Source: Campanula takesimana
Lineage: Eukaryota > Streptophyta > Magnoliopsida > Asterales > Campanulaceae
DNA: 64,000 nucleotides
NCBI GenBank assembly: GCA_026119855.1
Contig: JAOWBW010000863.1
Location: 62,001 to 126,000, forward strand
Direction: 5' to 3'
This document shows positions 20,550 through 33,211 of the stretch, one piece after another. Within the stretch, counting starts at the first letter, position 1; the number at the start of each line of letters is the position of its first letter. A program made the translations under genes and the position numbers. The notes beneath the pieces were generated by a model. That model had not been told where the DNA came from and searched no databases. It worked only from the letters and a program-made list of their open reading frames with translations.

Positions 20550-23500
20550 TGTAACGCCCGTCCTAATTCCTGTTAAATTCTTGACTTGCATAATTATATG
20601 CTATTTTAATTGAGTTAATTGTTTAACTAATTGAGCAAGTTTAGGTCCTAATTGTTTAAGTTGGAACATTAGGGTCATTTGTGAAAAATAAAGTTTAGGG
20701 GCTAAAATGCTCAAATTGAAACTTGAGGGCCTTTTTGTCAAAATTGAAACTTGGAGGGCTTAGTTGCAATTCTTGGAAAGTCTTAAGGATAAATATCCTT
20801 CCTTCTTTCTCTGGGAAAGAGAATTCTCAGTTTCTCTCGATCCTTCTCTCCGTCTCAAAAGAAAGTTAAAGTTTTACCCTATTCTTGACTCCTCGCGATT
20901 AAATATTCATCTGTTCGTGATTCTGATCCCGGATAAATATTCGTGGCGCTGAGTAGAGCATTTCCTGCCGAACAGAAATTAGTTTGGGTGAATTTGATTT
21001 CGGACTAGGTAAGTCACTACCTCCCCCTTGCTTGTAATAACATGCCTATGTGTTATTCTTGATACTTGTACTTGTTAATTTCGTGATTTGGTTGAATTTT
21101 GTGATACTTGTAAATTTGGGACGAAGGGAGTATTCGTATGAATTACAAGAATGAAATAGATTTTGCAAAAGTGTCCTGGGAATGGGAATGTTAATAAGAA
21201 AATTATACTCCTACTCGTGAGACGGTAAAATATTAACGTGATTTAAATATTATTAGAAAAATTGTACCATTATTTGTGGTACGGCGAAATGAATGAAAGT
21301 ATCCCTAAATGTTTATATTAGTATATTAGAAAATTATACTTATACTTTTGGGACGGTGAAATATTTAAATGGAATAAAAAGAAAATTATTCTATTATTTG
21401 TGGAACGGTAAAAAGAAAGAGTTTCCCTTGAAATAGGTGTTTTGAACTTGTTAGTATACTTCTGGGTTTATTAAAAGTGTTAGAAAAGTATACTCCTACG
21501 CTTGGGACGGTGAAATTTGACTTACAGGGAAAATGGAAAAATTGAGCTACAGGCTTATGGCGACCGCCCAGAGGGGTTATGGGCGACCGCCCAGATGATC
21601 AGAGTTGGGTTCAAAAAGGTCTATTCTGGGCGACCGCCCAAGTCCCCTGTTTCACAAAAGTGGTTTAAATTCAAATGAAATGAAACCTTATCCTTCCTAA
21701 GGCATAGAGCCTTAGTATAAGATGTCCTAGCAAGTGTATATGTACCTTTTGGGGCATTGGAACTTAGTCTTGAACATGAACACTTATAGAACTCAAAGGA
21801 GAACTTAAGTATAAGAGTAACAACTCTTTTATATGTCTTGAAAGTGCTATAAACAAGCACTAATGTGTTATATGTGTTTTGAAACCAATCTTTGTGTACC
21901 TTAGGGGCACTAGAACAATCTCTTGAGCTTGAACATCCAAAGTATAGGATTAAAAACTTGTAAGTATGAGATGTATAACTCATCTACTTAGCTTGAACTT
22001 GAAGTATAAGACAATTAAATCTTGTACATGACTTGAATATCCAAAGATTGGAATAATAACTTGAGTATAAGATAATTAATTCTTGTACATGTCTTGAACA
22101 TCCATAGAAGTGGATTGAGAACTTGAATGTAAGATGATAAAATCTTGTACATGACTTGAAACCAATACATGTGTATGGTAATAAACTTGAGAGTGCTATG
22201 AACAAGCACTAATGTGTTAGAACTATCTTTGATGTGTATGTGCAAATCTTGCACATAATTACTTGATAGAATGTGGCTTGTTGATTACTTGATACATGAT
22301 ATGAATAACCAAAGAGTTGGAATATAGAACTAGATAGAGAATGAACAACTCTGAGACATACTTGAATCTAATAAGTGCGTATTGAAAGTGCTATGAACAA
22401 GCACTAATGTGCTAGTAAATAGTTTTAATCGTGTACATACTCAATGAAGTATATAAAGTATAAAGAAGATATCTTTTTCTTGAGTTGAGTTCCTAAAGAA
22501 AGAGGGACTAGTGTAATATGAAGATAATTCATAAAACAATGATTATAGAACGCAATATGTGTTGAAAAATGTATTCGATTATTAGCGATAAATATACGCG
22601 AGATATGATTGTGACTAGTTACAATACGACCTATTCGACTACGTGCTTAGAGTCTAAGATGTTGGGCTCTACTTGGAAGTAAGGGTATCGTGATAGACAC
22701 ATTAGTGTGTTAAAGATTATATGAATATGTACGTGCAAATATGGCATATAACAAAGTGATATAGTATGACATACCCTACTACTTGGTTGGGGTCTGTTAT
22801 TAATAGACTCTAATTTGGCTTGATTGTGTTACGTGGACACATTATGTGCCATTGTTATACTGATTTGTATTTGCAAATATAGCATACGTGTACTTGTATT
22901 TGGTGAGCACATGATTACATGGTTCGTGAAGAGCTAGTCCACTACTTTTGGACTTAGTTCTATACTCTTGTAGTTCAAGTAAACATCTACTTGTGCATTC
23001 TTGTGTGAGTCCAGCTGGTTCTCCTTGCTTGTTCGGAAATATATAGGTTCACGCTTATCGCGAGAGCTGGGGCTTAAGTGATAATCGGGTCCCTATGTAT
23101 TTGCGCTTGACCCCTTACTACCGGCCATAGTAAGGGCATAGCTTCCTTGGTTGGAGAAATACGCCTGACTTAAGTGAATGCTAAACTCGTGAACACCTCG
23201 TGAATCTTGTTCTTGTTAGTGACACTGGTTACCAGGTCCTCTTGTGTACTGCACAGCAGCAACTTGATAGATCGTGATTTGTCATCTACAATAAGCAACG
23301 ACAACAATGGTTTACTTGGGAGGAATAAGGTTGGAATATCCTTTGTAACGTGTTAGTTTAGCCTTATGTGCTAGTTACTTGATGAGTTGTCTTAGCCTCT
23401 CATATACTTGTTACTTGATGACATCTTGAGCATGATTGTTTGATAATCTTCTTGATTTGCATGATTACATGATAATATGCTATGTACTTGTATCTAGTAA

Positions 23501-23932
23501 CTTACTGAGATTTATCTCACCCCGTTCCTTGTTTATTTGTTCCCCCCCAGGAAAGCAAGTGGTAATATGTTGTGAGGCTAGACTTAGCAGTAGCCTACTT
23601 GGCAGGTTTTTCTTGTTGGGGATTGTTATCATTTCCAGTTTTGGTGAGGACGATTTGGTATCATTTGTTTAGACTCAGTATATTGGGTAGACTTGTATAG
23701 TGTTCTTGTAATGCCAGCGTATATGCTAGGCATGTTTTCCGTTGTGTACAACCATTTGGTTTAAATTTCTTGGTATAGAACTCGTTGTGAGCTATCTTAG
23801 CTCGTTCCTCTTGAGTATATATATGATGTCAGTTTGATATAAGCAGATGTCATTCAGTTTCTCGTTTCTTGTTAGTCACGCGCACCAGGTTCGAGGTTCT
23901 ATTAGGGAATCCTGGGACTTGGGGGCGTGTCA
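20550..23932 (+). repeat. E5 5' LTR
   Basis: TGTAACGCCCGTCC...GGGCGTGTCA. Contents: a Stowaway-end-like word (about 21112-21133), palindromes GGGCGACCGCCC at 21581-21592 and 21628-21639 with a damaged copy at about 21558-21569, three AGTGCT...AGCACT hairpins (21843-21861, 22192-22210, 22387-22405), AGTCCAGCTGG (23008-23018) and GAGATTTATCTC (about 23507-23518). Confidence 0.93.
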
Positions 23933-23936
23933 GTTT

Positions 23937-23948
23937 TGGTATCAGAGC
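23937..23948 (+). promoter_or_regulatory. E5 primer-binding site (tRNA-iMet)
   Basis: TGGTATCAGAGC four bases after the 5' LTR end. Same primer tRNA as the other elements here. Confidence 0.92.
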
Positions 23949-24199
23949 TATGGTTTAGCTCTAAGCCTGGATAGGGTCTATGGCCTAGGTTGGGTTAGTC
24001 TTGGGTGTGTTTTTGACGTCGAGTGCTTCATTACTTGTTGTTATACCAGGCATAGGACTGGTGTTGATAGTGTTGATAGTGTTCCCCACTAGATGGTTTG
24101 AGAATCGAGAGCGCGAGTCTTTAAAGACTTAGGCATATCTATCTTGTGCAGTGGACATTGTTTCGTGCTATATATGTATGCTTGTCCTCATTTCTTGAT

Positions 24200-26440
24200 T
24201 TACGTGAAAGTGTATTCTCTAGTAAGAGACTACATGCTTGATATCGTTATTTATAAGAGCTTGATAGAAGTGTGGGTGATAACACCTTATACGTTATAAG
24301 TTAACTTGGTCATGTCACCTGCATGGGGCATTGATGTGATACGTGTTATGGCTTGGCTTTTATGTGTTATGATCTGGCTTTCTATGTGTTATGCCATTCT
24401 TGTTTGCCACAATAGATGGTGAATATTTCTATGCTAGTATGCTTGACTATTTATATGAACATGATATAATTATGTATAACATTCATGTTCTGCATTGAAA
24501 GCTCGAAAATGGTTATCAAGGTTGTGCTGAATATTTAGCATATGTGGTTGACGGAAGAATGTCTACACCAAAATTGAAGAATAGATACATCAATTCTTTG
24601 TGAGATCCCAGATATAATTTCTACTGAGTAGTACATGATACAAGATGAGAACCTTGAGTTATCTTGAGTTGCTACAGTACAATATAGTGCTAATATCTAA
24701 ATCAATGTTCATGACATCGGTTGAGTTCAAAGTGTTGAAGGTTCAACTTGAGAAATTTCTTGATAGAGGATTCACCCAGCTTAGTATATCTGTGTGGGGT
24801 GTATCTGTATTGATTGGCATGAAGAGATATGGTACCTTGCGATTTCATATTGAATGCAAAGAGTTCAACCAGGTGACTATAATGAACCAGTACTTGTTAT
24901 AGTGTATGGATGATTTATTTGATCCCTGAAGTTAATCAGTGGTCTATTCAGTGTTTGATTGATAAGTGGCTACCATTAGTTGGAAATTCAACTATAAGGA
25001 TATACTGAAGACATCTTCTCATATCAGGTATGCTCGTTATGAATTCGTGATTATACTATTTCGATTGATATATAATCTAGCAGTATTGATGGATTTGATG
25101 AATGATATCTTCAAACCATAATTTGATTTCTTTGCGATGAATTGATTAATGACCTATTGGTGTATACCAAGTCGCAGACTGAGAATTGATTGTATTGAAA
25201 TTTCTCGAGAGAAACAATTGTTTCCAAAAGTTAGCAAGAGATAAATGATCTATTACCTTGAAGTGGATGCCTGAAGTAAGTATCTTTGTTGACCTATATA
25301 AGTGGAAACAACCGAGGTACGGTTATTCTTGAGATTTTCTTGATCTTGTTAGAGATTCATTAATGAAATTCGAAGGTAGCTCTATCATTAACTATTTGAC
25401 ACAGAAAGCTACACTTTCCGATGGATTGATAAACGTGAAGCCAATTTTTAAATATTGAAATGATGGATGACCACAACTTCAGTATTTGACCTTGCCTAGT
25501 GGATTCGACTAATATGATGGTTAATTTGGAGGATATGACCAGTGTTACTATTTTCTCGTGTATGTGTCAAGATTCACCAATATAGTGGATATGATAAATT
25601 CATTATGCATAGTGAAGTTCGAACAAGAGATAAAACGTGTGTTAATTCAAAATGGTAACGTACTTGTATATGCTTCGAGGAGATTGAATTTTTATGAATA
25701 TAATAATTCTACTCATGACTTGAAATTGATTGTGATCCTACGGCTATTGTATTAGCGGATTCATTGAACATAAGACTTGTATTTCATGATTGATGGTACT
25801 GAATGGGAGAAAATTTCTGAGTATTCAACTAAATCCTTGAATTGCGATTATTTGAAAGCAGAATATCAGAGATCGTTTGATTTGTTATAATCCTTCGAGA
25901 TTTGTGAATATATGAATATATTGCGATGGATTTCGTGAAAGGATTATCATTTAATAGACAAGTCCCGATGATATTGGTTATAGTGGATTGATTAATCAAA
26001 TCTGCTTGACTTTATGTGTTGTGATGTTATGATCGATACATCTTGATTACATGGGATACCTGTGGATATAATATATGACAGAGATTCTTGTTCTACACCT
26101 TGTTTTACATCTTGATTATGGTAATTTTTCTTAGCACTCTGGATATTTAACCGAGGTTGCTTCTTGATCATATGTTACGGGCATATGAAGTGGATTTCCT
26201 TGTGGCTATTGTATGAGTTTGCTATTTAGTGGAAATTCCATCACCCGAATTACTTAGTGTATGGGTAATTGCTTGTATGGATACTTGATTCTTGTATTGA
26301 GCACGAATACTTCTTGTGAAAGTTTCATGGGAAAGTCACGGTATCGAGAAGTTTATGTGAGAATAATACTCACAGCTAATTTATAATATGGTGTGGTATA
26401 CCATATTCTTGCTATTCTTGAGTTCTATTTGTTATTTATA
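24200..26440 (+). pseudogene. E5 degenerate pol: protease, RT, RNase H and integrase relics
   Basis: Relics in canonical gypsy order, full of stops and indels. Protease-like: VYSLVRDYMLDIVIYKSL (about 24220-24280). RT-like: VEFKVLKVQLEKFLDRGF and FNQVTIMNQY (about 24720-24900), then a decayed SGYHQL-type segment (about 24960-25130). RNase H-like: LIQNGNVLVYASRRLN and STHDLKLIVI (about 25640-25745). Integrase-like: MDFVKGL followed by VIVD (about 25926-25990). They match E2 block by block. No gag is visible between the primer-binding site and the protease relic, and nothing could be translated into a working enzyme. Confidence 0.8.
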
Positions 26441-26484
26441 TGTGTTATAATTTCGATCAGTAAAATTCGAGGACGAATTTTCTT

Positions 26485-26498
26485 TACGGAGGGGAGGA
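26485..26498 (+). promoter_or_regulatory. E5 polypurine tract
   Basis: ACGGAGGGGAGGA directly before the 3' LTR, at the expected place for plus-strand priming. Confidence 0.85.
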
Positions 26499-29400
26499 TG
26501 TAACGCCCGTCCTAATTCCTGTTAAAATCTTGACTTGCATAATTATATGCTATTTTAATTGAGTTAATTATTTAACTAATTGAGCAAGTTTAGGTCCTAA
26601 TTGTTTAAGTTGGAACATTAGGGTCATTTGTGAAAAATAAAGTTTAGGGCTAATGCTAAAATTGAAACTTGAGGGCCTTTTTGTCAAAATTGAAACTTGG
26701 AGGCTTAGTTGCTTCTTGGAAAGTATTAAGGATAAATATCCTTCCTTCTTTCTCTGGGAAAGAGAATTCTCAGTTTCTCTCGATCCTTCTCTCCGTCTCA
26801 AAAGAAAGTTAAAGTTTTACCCTATTCTCGACTCCTCGCGATTAAATATTCATCTGTTCGTGATTCTGATCCCGGATAAATATTCGTGGCGCTGAGTAGA
26901 GCATTTCCTGCCGAACAGAAATTAGTTTGGGTGAATTTGATTTCGGACTAGGTAAGTCACTAGCTCCCCCTTGCTTGTAATAACATGCCTATGTGTTATT
27001 CTTGATACTTGTACTTGTTAATTTCGTGATTTGGTTGAATTTTGTGATACTTGTAAATTTGGGACGAAGAGAGTATTCGTATGAATTACAAGAATGAAAT
27101 AGATTTTGCAAAAGTGTCCTGGGATGGGAATGTTAATAAGAAAATTATACTCCTACTCGTGAGACGGTAAAATATTAACTTGATTTAAATATTATTAGAA
27201 AATTGTACCATTATTTGTGGTACGGGGAAATGAATGAAAGTATCCCTAAATGTTTATATTAGTATATTAGAAAATTATACTTATACTTTTGGGACGGTGA
27301 AATATTTAAATGGAATAAAAAGAAAATTATTCTATTATTTGTGGAACGGTAAAAAGAAAAAGTTTCCCTTGAAATAGGTGTTTTGAACTTGTTAGTATAC
27401 TTCTGGGTTTATTAAAAGTGTTAGAAAAGTATACTCCTACGCTTGGGACGGTGAAATTTGACTTACAGGGAAAATGGAAAAATTGAGCTACAGGCTTATG
27501 GGCGACCGCCCAGAGGGGTTATGGGCGACCGCCCAGATGATCAGAGTTGGGGTTCAAAAAGGTCTATTCTGGGCGACCGCCCAGGTGGGGAGTGGGCGAC
27601 CGCCCAAGTCCCCTGTTTCACAAAGTGGTTTAAATTCAAATGAAATGAAACCTTATCCCTCCTAAGGCATAGAGCCTTAGTATAAGATGTCCTAGCAAGT
27701 GTATATGTACCTTTTGGGGCATTGGAACTTAGTCTTGAACATGAACACTTATAGAACTCAAAGGAGAACTTAAGTATAAGAGTAACAACTCTTTTATATG
27801 TCATGAAAGTGCTATAAACAAGCACTAATGTGTTATATGTGTTTTGAAACCAATGTTTGTGTACCTTAGGGGAACTAGAACAATCTCTTGAACTTGAACA
27901 TCCAAAGTATAGGATTAAAAACTTGTAAGTATGAGATGTATAAATCATCTACTTAGCTTGAACTTGAAGCATAAGACAATTAAATCTTGTACATGACTTG
28001 ATTATCCAAAGATTGGAATAATAACTTGAGTATAAGATAATTAATCCTTGTACATGTCTTGAACATCCATAGAAGTGGATTGAGAACTTGAATGTAAGAT
28101 GATAAAATCTTGTACATGACTTGAAACCAATACATGTGTATGGTAATAAACTTGAGAGTGCTATGAACAAGCACTAATGTGTTAGAACTATCCTTGATGT
28201 GTATGTGCAAATCTTGCACATAATTAATTGATAGAATGTGGCTTGTTGATTACTTGATACATGATATGAATAACCAAAGAGTTGGAATATAGAACTAGAT
28301 AGAGAATGAATAACTCTAAGACATACTTGAATCTAATAAGTGGGTATTGAAAGTGCTATGAAAAAGCACTAATGTGCTAGTAAATAGTTTTAATCGTGTA
28401 CATACTCAATGAAGTATATAAAGTATAAAGAAGATATCTTGTTCTTGAGTTGAGTTCCTAAAGAAAGAGGGACTAGTGTAATATGAAGATAATTCATAAA
28501 ACAATGATTATAGAACACAATATGTGTTGAAAAATGTATTCGATTATTAGCGATAAATATACGCGAGATATGATTGTGACTAGTTACAATACGACCTATT
28601 CGACTACGTGCTTAGAGTCTAAGATGTTGGGCTCTACTTGGAAGTAAGGGTATCGTGATAGACACATTAGTGTGTTAAAGATTATATGAATATGTACGTG
28701 CAAATATGGCATATAACAAAGTGATATAGTATGACATACCCTACTACTTGGTTGGGGTCTGTTATTAATAGACTCTAATTTGGCTTGATTGTGTTACGTG
28801 GACACATTATGTGCCATTGTTATACTGATTTGTATTTGCAAATATAGCATACGTGTACTTGTATTTGGTGAGCACATGATTACATGGTTCGTGAAGAGCT
28901 AGTCCACTACTTTTGGACTTAGTTCTATACTCTTGTAGTTCAAGTAAACATCTACTTGTGCATTCTTGTGTGAGTCCAGCTGGTTCTCCTTGCTTGTTCG
29001 GAAAATATATAGGTTCACGCTTATCGCGAGAGCTGGGGCTTAAGTGATAATCGGGTCCCTATGTATTTGCGCTTGACCCCTTACTACCGGCCATAGTAAG
29101 GGCATAGCTTCCTTGGTTGGAGCAATACGCCTGACTTAAGTGAATGCTAAACTCGTGAACACCTCGTGAATCTTGTTCTTGTTAGTGACACTGGTTACCG
29201 GGTCCTCTTGTGTACTGCACAGCAGCAACTTGATTGATCGTGATTTGTCATCTACAATAAGCAACGACAACAATGGTTTACTTGGGAGGAATAAGGTTGG
29301 AATATCCTTTGTAACGTGTTAGTTTAGCCTTATGTGCTAGTTACTTGATGAGTTGGCTTAGCCTCTCATATACTTGTTACTTGATGACATCTTGAGCATG

Positions 29401-29898
29401 ATTGTTTGATAATCTTCTTGATTTGCATGATTACATGATAATATGCTATGTACTTGTATCTAGTAACTTACTGAGATTTATCTCACCCCGTTCCTTGTTT
29501 ATTTGTTCCCCCCCAGGAAAGCAAGTGGTAATATGTTGTGAGGCTCGACTTAGCAGTGGCCTACTTAGCAGGTTGTTCTTGTTGGGGATTGTTATCCTTT
29601 CCAGTTTTGGTGAGGACAATTTGGTATCAGTTGTTTAGATTCAGTATATTGGGTAGACTTGTATAGTGTTCTTGTAATGCCAGCGTATGTGCTAGGCATG
29701 TTTTCCGCTGTGTACAACCATTTGGTTTAAATTTCTTGGTATAGAACTCGTTGTGAGCTATCTTAGCTCGTTCCTCTTGAGTATATATATGATGTCAGTT
29801 TGATATAAGCAGATGTCATTCAGTTTCTCGTTTCTTGTTAGTCACGCGCACCAGGTTCGAGGTTCTATTAGGGAATCCCGGGACTTGGGGGCGTGTCA
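26499..29898 (+). repeat. E5 3' LTR
   Basis: 3,400 bp, nearly identical to 20550-23932. It has four intact GGGCGACCGCCC palindromes (27500-27511, 27523-27534, 27571-27582, 27594-27605), one more than the left LTR. The AGTGCT...AGCACT hairpins lie at 27808-27826, 28157-28175 and 28352-28370. CCTCT follows at 29899-29903. Confidence 0.93.
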
Positions 29899-29903
29899 CC
29901 TCT

Positions 29904-30169
29904 AGCACATAAGGCAAAGAGTGAGGATAAACATGTAAATATGACACGAATATAATGTAATGAACAGATGTGATAAGCTCACATCGATAAGAACTCGCAC
30001 TATCGGTTTCTCAAACTATCCAAACCCACATAGACTAACTCTATAAACACCGTGCCAGATACTTCTACAAGTAAATAAACTCTCGACGTCAATAGCACAC
30101 TCATTAACCAACCCACCAAGCCTGTGAATCCTATCCTAACTGATAGCTAACCTAAGCTCTGATACGAAC
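29904..30169 (-). pseudogene. E4 interior next to its 5' LTR: protease relic part 1 and leader
   Basis: The left end (about 29904-29965) reads, on the minus strand, FVSYLHVYPHSLPYVLE, similar to the YVSVSFA...FESLPYVLEV protease segment of E2. The rest up to the primer-binding site has no coding similarity. E5 separates it from 20340-20549. Confidence 0.55.
30156..30167 (-). promoter_or_regulatory. E4 primer-binding site, mutated
   Basis: The minus strand reads TCGTATCAGAGC, one mismatch from TGGTATCAGAGC, two bases inside the right LTR. Confidence 0.8.
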
Positions 30170-32292
30170 TGTCACGACCCGAGTCTCGAGGTCCTATATG
30201 GTACCTCGAACTAGATGCGTGAACCCTGCTATAAAACCAACATTTTACCATAAATCTGTATAATGTATACTATATCCATAACATCGGCTACACAAAAACC
30301 GGAACCATACTACACCAATACCAACAAACAACTTCTCAACAAGATTTTAGCTCGGAGACAACTTTACGCATTCGGAAGAAATAACGACTAAAATATACAC
30401 ACGGTTGTGCTAAAGTCCATAGTCTAAATACAAGCACCATAAGTTTTACCCAAAAGACAACAGTATTTACATAACACTGTACAACCACGACCTCACCAAC
30501 AGCAACATGCTAAACACTATACACAGCTACCCCAAAAGAAATACTACCTGAGGCTCCTCACCGACCTACAAACTCAACGCTGTCCTTCCACGACCTCGCT
30601 GCGATCTAAGGAAAACAACAATAAAGGAAGGGGTGATTCGAAACCCAGTAAGTTACTAAATGCAACAATATGGCATGCTAGTATGCAACAAACATTTACT
30701 TTTAGCCTAGAAAATTAATAAAAGTAACAACACATCTTTAACATGATATAATTAGCCACATAATAAGCTGTAAGTAAACACAATTAACGGATACGGGGTC
30801 GAGGTACTTCTCTGATTTTCACCAACGCTTTCAACCTTCTCTTTCATTCTCTTTAATTTAAACAATGTTATATGTGAAGCACCCACATACGTAAAGTGAC
30901 GCACCCACATGCGGTATAGTGTCGCACCCACGTGCGTAAAGTGACGCACCCACATGCGTAAAGTGACACACCCACAAGTGAACCGGATATTCGTATTCAC
31001 ATATTTTACCTCAAACACACACGCCAGCTGGACTCAAATGCACAAGCAGATGTTTACTTGTCCTAAATGAATTCAACTAGGCCCAAAAGTAGTGGACCTT
31101 TCCATAATTCACATGAGCAACTATATCACATCTCTCATCAACATATAACCATACGCAAATACCCATCAACCATATGGCACATAAAGTGTCCATCATAACA
31201 TAACCAATCCAAATATGAGCCCATAAGTATTAGACTCCAAGTAAGTAATAGTGCAAGTCGTATTGTACCTATCACTCTCATTTAACACGCGTATAATCGC
31301 AATTAATGATCCAATGCTTTTCACGATGCATATTGTGTCCCGTAATTATTTCCCTTCATTTTTAATTATGTTAATCACAATTATATAACTTTATTTAGGA
31401 ACTTATTTTATAGGCCAGGGTAATTTTATAACGCCCTTATTTATCTTAGGAACTCATTTTATGGGATGGGGTAAATATATTACGCCCTATACGACCCCGT
31501 TGAGTCTTTTACTCATTTTGAGTCATAATTATTATTTATAGTAGCACTACTCCACCGTCTCAAAATTACTATTACTAATACTCATTCTAATCATTTGGGA
31601 CCATTTAACTAATTAAAATGTATATAAAATAACATATTAACACAAACATCACAATTACTTTTCACAATTTCATATTTGACAATAAAAGCATTATATATAG
31701 CATTTATGCACACTTCTATAATTAAAAGGGGAAATAGTAACTTACTAGCTGACGGAAATTTATTGATTAAACTTTCAAATTTTGCAGCTAAAATTATCCT
31801 GAACACGAACTCTACACTTCTACGGAGTCGAATTTTAGAACTGAGATTTAATGAAAGAAAGAAATTAAGAACTTTGGGCGAAACCCTCGTTCTCGGTCAA
31901 GGGGACGGAGGACCTGTTCTTCTGCGCACACAAAAGACTTCAAAATGAAGTCTATCCTCTTTATAATATTGAAATTTTCACTTAATCTCCTTCAAGTTTA
32001 ACTATTAACACATAAACCCTTTAACTATTAATTTTAACCAATTGGCCTCTAAAGTTTCAACTTTACAAATGACCTCCTTATCATTATTTTTATATTTAAT
32101 TAAATTCCAATAAATATTAAATAGCCTAATTAACTCTTGTTAGTTTTGAAATAGTCATTAACTAACTGAAATTAGCTTATTAACATACTTTAATGTGTCA
32201 AATAAGTCGCTAAAATGTTAAAACTACCACATAATAAATCATATAAATAATGCAATGCATGAAATTTATATGCAATTGGGACGGGCGTCACA
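30170..32292 (-). repeat. E4 5' LTR (right)
   Basis: 2,123 bp, TGTCACGACC...GGGCGTCACA. It has the five-unit minisatellite (30879-30975) and lacks the MULE, giving the empty site at about 31920-31930. It differs from the left LTR by several indels (near 30250-30360 and 31380) and many substitutions. Its GAGT hairpin (about 30632-30645) is partly destroyed. Confidence 0.9.
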
Positions 32293-33211
32293 CCTACATT
32301 TAGAAACCTCGATATCTCCGATCAAGATAACAAACGACTTGTCGTCATTGAAGATAATGACATTTTTCGAAAAACCCAAAAAGTAGGCTTGTACTGGACT
32401 TAACCGATGATGGGTGAACAAAATCCCTCTATGAATCTCCCATCTCTTTCCGATTTTTGAAGCTGACTGAAGAATTTTTTTGCTTTTATCTTCACTTGGT
32501 GGTGGATAGAGGGTAGATTCAGATCTAGCAAAACTTTAAGAAACAGGGTTGTCAAACTTGGCCGGATTGTGGCCGGGAAAAGAGAGTCAGAGAAATGGGG
32601 GAAGATAGTTTGGTTGAGGGTGGCCGGTGGGTGAGAGAGGTGTTAATTTATAAAATAATATGAATCCGTCTTTTTCGCCACATCGCGGCTTTTGGGAAGG
32701 TTCTGGGCAGGGAGGGATTCGAACCCTGACAAAACCCCTCGATGGCTTCTTCGTATTGTGGTCCTTTGAAAATCAGTTTATGCTTCCTTTTACTTTTAAA
32801 TTTTATATTTATAACCTTTATAGTTATTATAGTTATGTAATTTTAATTTGCAATGATTTTCCTATTTTGCCTTTTAAAATTAGGTCACATGTACTTCACA
32901 TGCCCACTTAACTAGGAAAAATGAATGTCGTTAGTCACAGGTACTTTGGATACAACAAAAAATTAATACAAGTACCTTCGATGCAAAAAGAATGACTTTA
33001 GGTATTAAATCCACAAAACCCTAATAGTTTGGGTACTTTTTTTCGATTTTTCCTAAAAAAAAAAATCAATGTTAAAAACATACGAAACTGAATGCCTCTC
33101 TATCAACTAAATGCCTCTCTGTCTTCTGCTCTCTTGAGCTCTCTTCTCCCTTCTTCGGCCAATTCTTTCTGAATCAAGCTAGTAGTCAAATATAAGAGGC
33201 GACTTAGTATC

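Larger units (their letters stand above)
20550..29898 (+). mobile_element. E5: recent gypsy element with dead interior, inserted in E4
   Basis: Complete LTR retrotransposon of 9.35 kb on the plus strand, with 3.4-kb LTRs (20550-23932 and 26499-29898), a 5-bp target repeat, a primer-binding site and a polypurine tract. The LTRs are nearly identical apart from scattered small changes and one extra palindrome unit on the right. The 2.57-kb interior has no gag and only stop-ridden relics of protease, RT, RNase H and integrase in the right order. Coding decay is far greater than LTR divergence, so the element was probably already defective when copied and relied on proteins from other elements. 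Confidence 0.92.
16482..32292 (-). mobile_element. E4: old, non-autonomous gypsy-type LTR element, host of nested insertions
   Basis: Minus-strand element defined by two related LTRs (16482-20063 and 30170-32292), a polypurine tract just right of the left LTR and a mutated primer-binding site just left of the right LTR. Without E5 and one copy of its target repeat the interior is only about 0.75 kb, consisting mostly of a degenerate protease relic. Five bases outside the two ends do not match (GGAGG and CCTAC), and the LTRs differ by several indels. It is therefore older than E5 and may be a recombinant or have lost its target duplication. Confidence 0.82.

Noticed and set aside
32700..32740. 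tRNA-like T-arm word GGATTCGAACCCTGA (minus strand GGTTCGAATCC)
   Set aside because: No matching acceptor stem, D-arm or anticodon arm can be made from the upstream minus-strand sequence.
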